Shown one piece after another: positions 8,021 to 19,529 of a stretch of DNA of 37,193 nt (the stretch's first letter is position 1; every line of letters begins with the position of its first letter). The stretch is from Bradyrhizobium sp. ORS 375 (GTDB lineage Bacteria; Pseudomonadota; Alphaproteobacteria; Rhizobiales; Xanthobacteraceae). The stretch lies in NCBI RefSeq assembly GCF_000239775.1, contig NZ_CAFI01000108.1, positions 1 to 37,193 of the forward strand. Reading direction: 5' to 3'. The translations under genes and the position numbers were made by a program. The notes beneath the pieces are model-generated. The model was not told the origin of the DNA. It made no database searches and worked only from the letters and a program-made list of their open reading frames with translations.

Positions 8021-8260
8021 TCAGGCCTGGTCAAGCGACTCGGCGACGATCCTGATGCGAAACACCGGTTGCCGCGCCTCATCGAGCAGCTCCATCTGCC
8101 ACTCGGAGTTCTCGGCGAGCTTGCGCGAGATGCTGCTGGCCATATCGGCGCAGACCGTGGTCATTTCTTTCCACGCTGCATTGCGATCGGCGCATTCAGT
8201 CCCATACTCGGACGCGCCTGAGAAGTGGCCGTTACGGATACGAAAGAAATAGAGCGGCAT
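8021..8260 (-). CDS. DUF6894-like small protein
   Basis: 79 residues from ATG 8260, beginning MPLYFFRIRNGHFSGASEYG. The opening M-P-x-Y-F-F followed by a polar turn, and then an Ala/Glu-rich helix with AWKEM, fit the DUF6894 family that is very abundant in Bradyrhizobium. It ends with an amphipathic strand FRIRIVAESLDQA. The frame stays open upstream to 8428, but the family match starts at 8260. No function is known for the family. It is on the same strand as the microprotein gene, with about 150 bases between. Confidence 0.7.
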   Translation of the reverse strand: MPLYFFRIRNGHFSGASEYGTECADRNAAWKEMTTVCADMASSISRKLAENSEWQMELLDEARQPVFRIRIVAESLDQA

Positions 8261-8453
8261 TGCCAAAACCGGTGAGCCCTGACCGCCCCAGGCCGCTGGG
8301 TTTGATGAACGCAGCGTAAATGGAGGCGCAAAAGGCCCCTGGATCAATTCCGGTAAAATACGGTCGCTCGCCTCGCCCGCGAGGGCTGTTAGTTGCGAGG
8401 CCGACATGTGCGGCTCTTGCAGCAACATGCGGACTTATGGGAGGCGAACGCAT

Positions 8454-8482
8454 GAGCCTCGGACCGACCCGATCCGAGGCTC
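8454..8482. repeat. perfect 10-bp inverted repeat with 9-nt loop
   Basis: GAGCCTCGGA at 8454-8463 and TCCGAGGCTC at 8473-8482 are exact reverse complements. No T-run follows on either strand, so it is not a standard terminator. It may be an operator or an RNA structure at the start of a doubtful 46-codon frame (ATG 8452, preceded by GGGAGG). Confidence 0.6.
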
Positions 8483-8594
8483 GGCATCAGCGTCGTAGCT
8501 TCCCGCGAGGGCAGTTCGGCAGTGACAAGATCATCATAGAAGCGGTTGCCCGGCGCGCCTTGCGTCACATCAAGGTTGCAAAAGATTGCTGAGA

Positions 8595-8786
8595 TCATGC
8601 ACCCCGTCCGGCATGGATCGAGATCCGCTCCGGCGTGACCGCCAGGCGGTAGACCACTTCGGTCGACCCGTCGACCGTCCCGAGCAGATCATCACAGGCC
8701 GGACAGCGTCGATCGCCGGCGCGACCACGTTGCGAATAAAGCTCGATGCGCAGAACGATCCGTTCCGGGCACCGCACGAAATGCAA
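8595..8786 (-). CDS. possible small Cys-containing hypothetical protein
   Basis: 63 codons if read from TTG 8786; a GTG at 8777 is an alternative, and no ATG is available. The protein reads VRCPERIVLRIELYS, then RCPACDDLLGT and EVVYRLAVTPERI. It has a protein-like alternation of strands, one CPAC pair and good third-position GC, unlike the surrounding frames. It lacks a convincing ribosome site, and a strong hairpin lies directly upstream, so it may be a decayed gene. The function is unknown. Its TGA overlaps an ATG of another short minus-strand frame (8389-8598), which I do not consider coding. Confidence 0.35.
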   Translation of the reverse strand: MHFVRCPERIVLRIELYSQRGRAGDRRCPACDDLLGTVDGSTEVVYRLAVTPERISIHAGRGA

Positions 8787-8826
8787 TGTAGATCACCGGG
8801 TACCGCGAGCGCCCAGCCTGACGTCG

Positions 8827-8855
8827 AAAGCCCTGGACCAAGGGTCCAGGGCTTT
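8827..8855. terminator. bidirectional terminator-like hairpin
   Basis: AAAGCCCTGGACC at 8827-8839 pairs perfectly with GGTCCAGGGCTTT at 8843-8855 around a 3-nt loop, giving a 13-bp stem whose outer A/T pairs could act as a U-tract in either direction. No confident gene ends directly at it. The nearest plus-strand gene ends far upstream, and the next minus-strand gene ends at 9580, about 725 bases away. Confidence 0.6.
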
Positions 8856-9579
8856 CTTTGGGCGCGGATGGTTTCAGGGCCGTGCGCCTACGTGTGACGG
8901 ATCTGCAGAAGCAATCTGCAGATTGCACTTGCGGGTGTCATGGAAGGGGAGACGCACATCTCTCGGCCGAGTGAGCCAGTCGACATGCGCCGCCGATGAT
9001 CGAACACGAACAAACAAATCCAGGGCTATTCAAAATTCGTCGTGCGCTCATTACGCGCTTCCTACCACAACCAAAAGTTTATCGCAATGTTTGACGCGTT
9101 TCAAGAATGGACCCCCTGTTCGGTCCGGCGCACGACCTCGGTACCGGCCTAACCACGGCATCCTCGTTCGACGGTCTGCGGCGCGCCCAAGCGGACAACA
9201 ACGTCCTGCGATGTGGAACACGTCTGCTTGGCGATCCGCATTGGCTGTCGTGCATCATATCCGCCGCAACCGCGTGGCGTACTCGCTTCGTTGCAACTAA
9301 GGCGGGAACTGGCGGGTCCATGGAATTGCCGTTTGTTAGGATAATCCAGAAGTGCGATCGGTGAGGGCGCTCGTCTGCTGTTAGCAACGCAGCCGCGATG
9401 GTCCGCATCGAACGTGCGACCGCGTGGAGAAGCACGGGAACCTCGCCGCGCGTTGCACGAAAACCGTGCGCCTGCTCACACGATGGGCCGAACAAAAGCA
9501 GAAGACGGCCGGGAACTTCGTTCCTCTCAGGAGAACCACGGACGTGCGGTGTCCGCACGTGAGCGGAAGTCCGGTTGTT
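8856..9579. other. gene-poor intergenic stretch
   Basis: Frames of 60-180 codons exist here on both strands, but none shows domain-like sequence, codon bias or a ribosome site. The segment 8990-9110 is noticeably richer in A/T than the flanks. A structured hairpin at about 9535-9577 (an ACGTGCGG/CCGCACGT core at 9542-9560 enclosed by GGAC/GTCCGGTT arms) lies just before the end of the next gene. No insertion-sequence ends or tRNA remnants were recognised. Confidence 0.5.
9535..9577. repeat. nested inverted repeat
   Basis: The core ACGTGCGG (9542-9549) and CCGCACGT (9553-9560) is a perfect 8-bp stem around TGT. Outer AACC..GGAC and GTCCGGTT can pair with a two-base bulge and a ten-base internal segment. 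It may be an RNA structure or part of a mobile-element remnant, and could end transcription from the plus strand before the convergent gene at 9580-9936. Confidence 0.45.
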
Positions 9580-9936
9580 TCAAGGAAAACTTCTGACGAG
9601 CGTGATTATGCCGACGATGGCTGCGTTGAAGTCGGCGAGATCTTCGCTCGGAATCCAGTACTCGAGATGGTCGCGCCCGCCGGCCTCTCGGACGTCATAG
9701 CGGTCGATGAACTCTCGTCGAACTTGAAAGCGCAGAACATGGCCGCTGCCGCTGGCCGGCACATTCCAGTCGCGCGCAATCTTCACCGCATAGTCCTCTG
9801 TCAGAACCGGATAGAAGATCGGCTGCTCGGGCAGGCGTGGCGGAAACGCACGCATGCCCGTGGCCTCGATCAGGGCGAGCTCCTTCGGGCCGACGGGGCG
9901 CCACAAGGTGAGGGTAGGTGTGGTGTCAGGCGTCAT
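9580..9936 (-). CDS. conserved hypothetical protein (often labelled ADP-ribosylation/crystallin J1)
   Basis: 118 residues from ATG 9936. It reads TLWRPVGPKELALIEATGM, AFPPRLPEQPIFYPVL, EDYAVKIARDWNVPASGSGHV and later LEYWIPSEDLADFN. I recognise this as a compact conserved protein that databases often name ADP-ribosylation/crystallin J1, although the real activity is not established. No signal peptide or membrane segment is present, so it is probably cytoplasmic. No genes flank it closely: the downstream side is the gene-poor block, and upstream is the recA leader region. The ribosome site before the ATG is weak (GAGAA). Confidence 0.72.
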   Translation of the reverse strand: MTPDTTPTLTLWRPVGPKELALIEATGMRAFPPRLPEQPIFYPVLTEDYAVKIARDWNVPASGSGHVLRFQVRREFIDRYDVREAGGRDHLEYWIPSEDLADFNAAIVGIITLVRSFP

Positions 9937-10287
9937 GAGGTTCTCGCGCGCGGAGCGCCGCTCTCAACCAGATACAAGACCGAAGTGCCGTTGCAAGCGT
10001 CCGATAAGCTCTACAATTTCTGATAGAGAGCGAGCCTGTCGCAGGTGAGGAACAATAGGATCGAGTGAGGCTGATGGCTTGCTGAAATCAGCGCCGTCTG
10101 CTCCGCCGGTCTCGCGTCTGGTTCAACCGTCTGCCTGATCGTTGCCCCGCGATGACCGCGCCACCGTACCGGACCTCCGGCGCTCGGTGGCCTTTGCTCT
10201 TGCTCGTGACATAGCTCCTCTGGCTCCCCCTTGGCTCAGTCCCGCCCCCCCCCCACGGCGGCCCCTGAAGCTGGCAAACGATCAAAA
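9937..10287. other. intergenic region upstream of recA
   Basis: No credible coding frame is seen. It contains an uninterrupted run of ten C at 10245-10254, a possible sequencing or replication-slippage hotspot. The recA promoter begins only at about 10288. Confidence 0.5.
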
Positions 10288-10302
10288 GAACATATTGCGA
10301 AC
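10288..10302 (+). promoter_or_regulatory. LexA SOS box of recA
   Basis: GAAC ATATTGC GAAC matches the alphaproteobacterial SOS box GAAC-N7-GAAC exactly. It overlaps the proposed -35 element (TTGCGA at 10295), so bound LexA would block RNA polymerase until DNA damage activates RecA. Confidence 0.85.
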
Positions 10303-10323
10303 AAAGAACAGATCAGGTACATT
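10295..10323 (+). promoter_or_regulatory. recA promoter
   Basis: TTGCGA (10295-10300) and TACATT (10318-10323) are separated by 17 bases, each matching four of six consensus positions for a housekeeping sigma factor. Transcription would start near 10330, about 65 bases before the recA ATG. A CtrA-type half-site TTAACCAT lies at 10350-10357 in the leader. Confidence 0.6.
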
Positions 10324-10394
10324 CACCTCAAGATTGTTGCCCGGCCTCGTTAACCATTTGTCCAGCCCGCGAATCCCCGCCATAAGGAGCGCCA

Positions 10395-11483
<1,089 letters not shown>

Positions 11484-11514
11484 GGGCCGCAGGTCGTCAA
11501 AAGAGATCAAACGG

Positions 11515-11553
11515 AACGGGCGCCGGTCAGTGGACCTCGGCGCCCGTTTTGTT
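11515..11553 (+). terminator. rho-independent terminator of recA
   Basis: AACGGGCGCC (11515-11524) and GGCGCCCGTT (11539-11548) form a perfect 10-bp stem. The 14-base loop itself contains a small GGTC/GACC pairing. A T-rich tail TTTTGTTCTT follows, about 30 bases after the recA stop. Confidence 0.85.
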
Positions 11554-11690
11554 CTTGAGGGGGTTCTAGGAGGGGCCGCTGGCGCGCGTCGGCCCGACAG
11601 GCCGCGGTGATTACTACCGGCCTTCGCAATTGACGCGTCGTCCCCTTGTCGGGATGCGGCCCGATCTCAGTCGGCTGTAGCCCACCCACG

Positions 11691-11746
11691 GTCATTCGGG
11701 GTTCGATCATCGACGCGCATACGCATCGATGATTGCCCGGAATGAC
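11691..11746. repeat. long imperfect palindrome between recA and gcvP
   Basis: Inner arms ATCATCGA (11706-11713) and TCGATGAT (11726-11733) are perfect. Outer arms GTCATTCGGG (11691-11700) and CCCGGAATGAC (11736-11746) pair with one extra base. It lies downstream of the gcvP stop, where it could end the gcv transcript or be a dispersed palindromic repeat. Confidence 0.6.
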
Positions 11747-11799
11747 GGCAAGAGAGCAGCAGCTCAGCTCGTCGTGACAGGGACGAACTGAGAGCGCGA

Positions 11800-14673
<2,874 letters not shown>

Positions 14674-14702
14674 GAGGGCCTCGCTGGAAGATCCAAAGTT
14701 GG

Positions 14703-14842
14703 TGTCATCGTCCGTCCCCGGGTCTCGCCTCCGGCGAGCCCGAGGACAGGCTGCAGCGGACGATCCAGTACGCCGAGGCGTCTCTGTTCGACCGCTGCCG
14801 CCGGTGAGTACTGGAGGCCCCGCCTGCGCGGGGCATGACGGC
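14703..14842. repeat. dispersed palindromic repeat inside the gcv operon
   Basis: The gcvH-gcvP gap holds several nested inverted repeats: ATCGTCCG (14707-14714) with CGGACGAT (14757-14764), CCAGTAC (14765-14771) with GTACTGG (14808-14814), a CGGGTCTCGCC/GGCGAGCCCG stem, and a GCCCCGC/GCGGGGC stem. The wording (TACTGGA, CGTCCG, GGGCATGAC) resembles an intergenic repeat family I know from Bradyrhizobium genomes. Confidence 0.7.
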
Positions 14843-14865
14843 GGGTGTGGCGGCCCGCGGAGTCA

Positions 14866-15231
14866 TTACGCCGTGTGCGCCTTGTAGGCGGCCGCATCCA
14901 TCAGGCCGCCGAGCTCGGATTTGTCGGCGATCTTGAGCTTGAAGAACCAGGCCTTGCCGTCGGCATCGGTGTTGACCAGCGCCGGCTCGTCGACGATCGC
15001 CTGGTTCACCTCGACCACCTCGCCTGTGATCGGCGCGTAGACGTCGGAGGCGGCCTTGACCGATTCGACCACGGCGGCGGCTTCCGTCTTCTTCAGCGCG
15101 CGGCCGACCTGCGGCAGCTCGACGAACACAACGTCGCCGAGCTGCGCCTGCGCGTAGTCGGTAATGCCGATGGTGGCGACATCGCCCTCGATGCTGAGCC
15201 ATTCATGGTCGGAGGTGTACAGCGTGGTCAT
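14866..15231 (-). CDS. gcvH: glycine cleavage system H protein
   Basis: 121 residues, usual length about 125-130. The H protein carries a lipoyl arm that shuttles the aminomethyl intermediate between P-, T- and L-proteins. The lipoylated lysine is K59 in [20 protein letters not shown], which matches the family motif closely. The N-terminus [12 protein letters not shown] is the typical H-protein start. It lies 25 bases downstream of gcvT on the same transcript. The last segment, [15 protein letters not shown], also fits the family. Confidence 0.97.
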   Translation of the reverse strand: MTTLYTSDHEWLSIEGDVATIGITDYAQAQLGDVVFVELPQVGRALKKTEAAAVVESVKAASDVYAPITGEVVEVNQAIVDEPALVNTDADGKAWFFKLKIADKSELGGLMDAAAYKAHTA

Positions 15232-15256
15232 GGACGTCCTTCAGCGCTTTTAAGGA

Positions 15257-16411
15257 TCAACGTTTGTAGGTATTGGGAACGAAAGGCGTGGCGGCGACGC
15301 GCAGCGGCAGCCGCTGCCCGCGCACGTCGGCGAACAGCTGGGTGTCCAGCGCGGCGAGGGCGGTCGGCACGTAGCCCATCGCGACTGGCGCGTTCAGCGT
15401 CGGACCGAAGCCGCCCGAGGTGACCTTGCCGACCGGTTCGGTCGAGTCGGCGGTCGCGAACAACGTCGCGCCCTCGCGCACCGGCGCGCGGCCCTCGGGC
15501 CGCAGGCCCACCCGGCGGCGCGTCGCGCCACCGTCGAACTGCGCCAGGATCTTGTCGGCGCCCGGGAAGCCGCCGGCGCGCGCGCCGCCTGATCGCCGGA
15601 CCTTCTGCACCGACCATTCCAGCGCCGCCTCGACCGGCGTCGTGCCGGTGTCGATGTCATGGCCGTAGAGGCAGAGCCCGGCTTCGAGCCGCAGGCTGTC
15701 GCGGGCGCCGAGGCCGATCGGCAGGACGTCCTTGTCGGACAGCAGCGCTTCCGCAAGCTGCTCGGCCTTGTCGGCCGGCACCGAGATCTCGTAGCCGTCC
15801 TCGCCGGTATAGCCCGAGCGCGAGACGTAGCAGGCGAGCCCGTCGACCATGCGCGGGCCCGAATCCATGAACCGCATGGTCTCGGCGTCTGCACAGAATT
15901 TCGCCAGCACGGATGCCGCCTTCGGACCCTGCAGCGCCAGCAGCGCCCGGTCGGTCAGCGGCTGCACGTCGCAGACGTCTGACAATCCGTCGCGCAGCAA
16001 CTGGGTGTCCGCCTCCTTGCAGGCGGCGTTGACCACCAGCACCAGGTGCTCGCCGAAATTCGCCACCATCAGGTCGTCGAGAATGCCGCCCTGTGCATTG
16101 GTGAACTGGGCATAGCGCTGGCGGCCCGCGGGAATGCCGACGATGTCTTGCGGCACCAGCCGTTCCAACGCCGCTGCTGCGTCGGCCACCTTGCCGGATT
16201 TCGGCACCAACGCGACCTGGCCCATGTGGGAAACGTCGAACAGGCCCGCGGCGGCGCGGGTATGGAGGTGCTCCTTGAGCACGCCGGGCGCGTATTGCAC
16301 GGGCATCTCATAGCCCGCGAACGGCACCATCTTGCCGCCGAGGCTGACATGCAGCGCATACAGCGGTGTTCGTTTGAGAGAAGTGGAGAGAGCAGCAGCC
16401 GGTTCAGCCAT
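15257..16411 (-). CDS. gcvT: aminomethyltransferase, glycine cleavage T-protein
   Basis: 384 residues from ATG 16411 (MAEPAAALSTSLKRTPLYALH). T-protein moves the one-carbon unit from lipoyl-GcvH to tetrahydrofolate and releases ammonia. Motifs include GGKMVPFAGYEMPVQY, FDVSHMGQV, the folate-site region GGILDDLMVANFG, SRSGYTGEDGYEI and RLEAGLCLYGHDID. The start is set by this family N-terminus and GAGGA nine bases upstream; the frame stays open for another 1.1 kb opposite alaS, but that part is antisense shadow. It is the first gene of the gcv operon and lies directly behind the glycine riboswitch. Confidence 0.96.
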   Translation of the reverse strand: MAEPAAALSTSLKRTPLYALHVSLGGKMVPFAGYEMPVQYAPGVLKEHLHTRAAAGLFDVSHMGQVALVPKSGKVADAAAALERLVPQDIVGIPAGRQRYAQFTNAQGGILDDLMVANFGEHLVLVVNAACKEADTQLLRDGLSDVCDVQPLTDRALLALQGPKAASVLAKFCADAETMRFMDSGPRMVDGLACYVSRSGYTGEDGYEISVPADKAEQLAEALLSDKDVLPIGLGARDSLRLEAGLCLYGHDIDTGTTPVEAALEWSVQKVRRSGGARAGGFPGADKILAQFDGGATRRRVGLRPEGRAPVREGATLFATADSTEPVGKVTSGGFGPTLNAPVAMGYVPTALAALDTQLFADVRGQRLPLRVAATPFVPNTYKR

Positions 16412-16448
16412 CAGGGGTCCTCGCGCGGTTCCTCGGGACCAGTCCCGA
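16412..16448 (-). promoter_or_regulatory. possible expression platform of the glycine riboswitch
   Basis: Between aptamer 2 and the gcvT ATG, TCGGGAC/GTCCCGA (16433-16448) forms a perfect 7-bp hairpin on the minus strand. An alternative pairing, GGTCC with GGACC, would enclose the GAGGA ribosome site. The two structures exclude each other, suggesting translational control. This is inference from base pairing only. Confidence 0.45.
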
Positions 16449-16461
16449 AAAACACCACCGA

Positions 16462-16660
16462 AGCCCCATCTGTCGCTGTGCCTGAGAGTATTATCCCGTC
16501 GGCGGACGCCTCCCGGGTTCTGGCCGGTGAAGCGTCTCTTTCCAGATGCAGTTGAAGTCGCGAGGGTCCTTTTGCCTGAGAGTTTCCGGGGCGGTTGCTC
16601 CTTCGGCGCCGATCCCTTGAAGTTCAACCAGAACCTCAGAAGACCGATCTCTCCCGACGC
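16462..16660 (-). ncRNA. tandem glycine riboswitch
   Basis: Read on the minus strand there are two consecutive glycine aptamers. The first runs from about 16660 (CGTCGGGAGAG) to 16560, with the hallmark CTCTCAGGCAAAAGGAC at its 3' side. The second, from about 16555 to 16462, has GGAAAGAGACGC and then CTCTCAGGCACAGCGACAGA. Such tandem aptamers bind glycine and usually switch on gcv operons. It sits about 50 bases before gcvT, between that gene and a promoter. Confidence 0.93.
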
Positions 16661-16679
16661 GACTAACGTCAGTGCGCCG

Positions 16680-16708
16680 ACAAAACACCAGCTCACCCGA
16701 GCTGTCAA
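16680..16708 (-). promoter_or_regulatory. promoter of the gcv operon
   Basis: On the minus strand TTGACA (16708-16703) is followed after exactly 17 bases by TTTTGT (16685-16680). The -35 is perfect, the -10 weak. Transcription would begin near 16673, just before the first riboswitch aptamer. Confidence 0.55.
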
Positions 16709-16846
16709 CGCGTCACCGTGGCTTTCAACCAGCTTTAGGAGCCGTGCAGCAACCCCATGATGTTTCTGCACAGTTTCTGGACACGCGATAGTCCCTTGTC
16801 TAAAAGCAATGCCGCCGAATTCCCGGACTTCTTCGATTGGATTGCT

Positions 16847-19528
16847 ATGAGCGGCGTCAACGAGATCAGGTCGACCTTCCTCAATTTCTTCGCTGCGAAC
16901 GGCCACGAGATCGTGCCGTCCTCGCCGCTCGTGCCGCGCAACGACCCGACGTTGATGTTCACGAACGCCGGCATGGTGCAGTTCAAGAACGTCTTCACCG
17001 GCGTCGAGAAGCGGCCCTACAACCGCGCCACCACGTCGCAGAAATGCGTCCGGGCGGGGGGCAAGCACAACGACCTCGACAATGTCGGCTACACCGCCCG
17101 GCACCACACCTTCTTCGAGATGCTCGGCAACTTCTCCTTCGGCGACTACTTCAAGGAGAACGCCATCGAGCTCGCCTGGAAGCTCGTCACCAAGGAGTTC
17201 GGCCTCCCGAAGGACAAGCTGACCGCGACCGTCTATATCGACGACGACGAGGCGTTCGGGCTGTGGAAGAAGATCGCGGGGCTGCCGGAGTCGCGCATCA
17301 TCCGCATCGCGGGCTCGGACAATTTCTGGCAGATGGGCGACACCGGCCCGTGCGGCCCGTGCTCGGAGATCTTCTACGACCACGGCGACAAGATCTGGGG
17401 CGGCCCGCCGGGCTCGCCGGAGGCGGATGGCGACCGCTTCATCGAGATCTGGAACCTCGTGTTCATGCAGTACGAGCAGCTCGAGGGCGGGGTCCGTAAT
17501 CCCCTGCCGAAGCCGTCGATCGACACCGGCGCGGGCCTCGAGCGCGTCGCCGCGGTGCTGCAGGGCAAGCACGACAATTACGACATCGACCTGTTCGTCG
17601 CGCTGATCCGCGCCATTGCCGACCTCACCAATGCCGACCCGCAGGGCCCGCAGAAGGCGAGCCTACGTGTCATCGCCGACCACCTCCGCGCCTCGTCGTT
17701 CCTGATCTCCGACGGCGTGCTGCCGTCCAACGAAGGCCGCGGCTATGTGCTGCGCCGGATCATGCGCCGCGCGATGCGCCACGCCCAGCTGCTCGGCGCC
17801 CGCGAGCCCTTGATGCACAAGCTGGTCGGCGCGCTCACCCGCGAGATGGGCCAGGCCTATCCGGAGCTGATCCGCGCCGAGGGACTGATCAAGGAGACCC
17901 TGCGGCTGGAAGAGACCCGCTTCCGCAAGACGCTGGAGCGCGGGCTCGCCATCCTCGACGAGAAGTCGGCCTCGCTGTCGAAGGGGGACATGTTCGACGG
18001 CGACGTCGCCTTCACGCTGTACGACACCTATGGCTTCCCGCTCGACCTCACCCAGGACGCGCTGAAGTCGCGCGGCATCAGCGTCGACCAGGCCTCCTTC
18101 ACCGACGCCATGGAGCGGCAGAAGGCGAAGGCGCGCGCGGCCTGGGCCGGCTCGGGTGAGGCGGCCACCGAGACCGTCTGGTTCCCGCTGCGCGAGAAAC
18201 TCGGCGCCACCGAGTTCCTCGGCTACGAGACCGAGACGGCCGAGGGCGCCGTCACCGCGCTGGTCAAGGACGGCGCCGAGGTCGACAGCCTGAAGGCCGG
18301 CGAGAGCGGCGCGATCGTGCTCAACCAGACGCCGTTCTATGGCGAGTCCGGCGGCCAGGTCGGCGACACCGGCGTGCTGACCGGCGAGGGCGTCCGCGTC
18401 CGCATCACCGACACCCAGAAGAAGGCCGGCGATCTGTTCGCGCATATCGGCACGGTGGAGCAGGGCACGCTCAAGCTCGGCACCCCGCTGCAGCTCGAGG
18501 TCGATCACTCCCGCCGTTCGGCGATCCGCGCCAACCATTCGGCGACCCACATCCTGCACGAGGCGCTGCGCCAGGTGCTCGGCGACCACATCGCCCAGCG
18601 CGGCTCGCTGGTCTCGCCCGACCGCCTGCGCTTCGACTTCGTGCACCCGAAGCCGATCACGGCGGAGGAGCTCGCGCGCGTCGAGGACATCGCCAACGAC
18701 GTCGTACTGGAGAATGCCGAGGTCACGACCCGGCTGATGGGGCTCGACGATGCCCGCGAGGCCGGTGCCCGCGCGCTGTTCGGCGAGAAATACGGCGACG
18801 AAGTTCGCGTCGTGTCGATGGGCAATGCCGCGCGCGACCACGGCGCCAATGCGATGGGCTGGTCCGTGGAGCTCTGCGGCGGCACGCATGTGAAGCGCAC
18901 CGGCGACATCGGCCTGATCGCGGTCACCTCCGAGAGTGCGGTGGCCTCCGGCGTCCGCCGCATCGAGGCGCTGACGGCGCGCGGCGCCCGCGCGCATGCC
19001 AACCACAATCTCTCGCTCGCCAAGGCGGCCGCGGCCGAGCTGCGCACCACCGTCGACGAGGTACCGTCGCGCATCGCCGCGCTGATGGAGGAGCGCAAGA
19101 AGCTCGAGCGCGAGCTGTCGGATGCGCGCAAGAAGCTCGCGATGGGCAGCGGCACCTCGATCGGCAACGGCTCGCCGGCAGCCGGGGTTCGTGACGTCTC
19201 CGGCATCAAGCTGATGGCGCGCGCCGTCTCCGGCATCGAGATGAAGGACCTCAAGTCGCTTGCCGACGAGGCCAAGAAGCAGCTCGGCTCCGGGGTGGTC
19301 GCGCTGGTGGCGACCTCCGAGGACGGCAAGGCCGGCGTCGTCGTCGGCGTCACCGCCGATCTCACGTCGCGCTTCAACGCGGTCGAGCTGGTGCGCGCGG
19401 CGTCCGAGGCGCTGGGCGGCAAGGGCGGCGGCGGCCGGCCGGACATGGCTCAGGCCGGCGGCCCCGATGGATCCAAGGCGGAGGCTGCGCTGGCCGCGAT
19501 CGAGAGCGCGATCAGCAAGGCCGGCTGA
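16847..19528 (+). CDS. alaS: alanine--tRNA ligase
   Basis: 893 residues from ATG 16847 ([21 protein letters not shown]), the typical alphaproteobacterial start. It charges tRNA-Ala with alanine and hydrolyses mischarged Ser/Gly-tRNA. The class II core has [24 protein letters not shown] (key residues NDPTLMFTN), [18 protein letters not shown] and TGAGLERVA. The editing domain keeps its zinc ligands H564 and H568 (NHSATHILH) and C677 and H681 (CGGTH). The C-terminal oligomerisation/C-Ala domain follows, with Gly-rich [16 protein letters not shown]. It is divergent from the gcv operon. The ribosome site is weak. The K+ channel gene begins one base after the stop. Confidence 0.98.
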   Translation: MSGVNEIRSTFLNFFAANGHEIVPSSPLVPRNDPTLMFTNAGMVQFKNVFTGVEKRPYNRATTSQKCVRAGGKHNDLDNVGYTARHHTFFEMLGNFSFGDYFKENAIELAWKLVTKEFGLPKDKLTATVYIDDDEAFGLWKKIAGLPESRIIRIAGSDNFWQMGDTGPCGPCSEIFYDHGDKIWGGPPGSPEADGDRFIEIWNLVFMQYEQLEGGVRNPLPKPSIDTGAGLERVAAVLQGKHDNYDIDLFVALIRAIADLTNADPQGPQKASLRVIADHLRASSFLISDGVLPSNEGRGYVLRRIMRRAMRHAQLLGAREPLMHKLVGALTREMGQAYPELIRAEGLIKETLRLEETRFRKTLERGLAILDEKSASLSKGDMFDGDVAFTLYDTYGFPLDLTQDALKSRGISVDQASFTDAMERQKAKARAAWAGSGEAATETVWFPLREKLGATEFLGYETETAEGAVTALVKDGAEVDSLKAGESGAIVLNQTPFYGESGGQVGDTGVLTGEGVRVRITDTQKKAGDLFAHIGTVEQGTLKLGTPLQLEVDHSRRSAIRANHSATHILHEALRQVLGDHIAQRGSLVSPDRLRFDFVHPKPITAEELARVEDIANDVVLENAEVTTRLMGLDDAREAGARALFGEKYGDEVRVVSMGNAARDHGANAMGWSVELCGGTHVKRTGDIGLIAVTSESAVASGVRRIEALTARGARAHANHNLSLAKAAAAELRTTVDEVPSRIAALMEERKKLERELSDARKKLAMGSGTSIGNGSPAAGVRDVSGIKLMARAVSGIEMKDLKSLADEAKKQLGSGVVALVATSEDGKAGVVVGVTADLTSRFNAVELVRAASEALGGKGGGGRPDMAQAGGPDGSKAEAALAAIESAISKAG

Positions 19529-19529
19529 C

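Noticed and set aside
8746-9300. 184-codon plus-strand frame
   Set aside because: It spans the terminator-like hairpin and gives a Ser/Arg/Thr-rich product with no recognisable fold.
9079-9558. 159-codon minus-strand frame in the gene-poor block
   Set aside because: Composition is like random frame, with no domain, no codon bias and no ribosome site.
9480-9590. Group II intron or integron attC remnant
   Set aside because: The hairpin lacks the domain V bulge and loop of group II introns, and lacks attC core sites; no reverse transcriptase or integrase frame is near.
16412-17572. N-terminal extension of the gcvT frame into alaS
   Set aside because: It crosses the riboswitch and runs antisense to alaS; the family N-terminus is at 16411.
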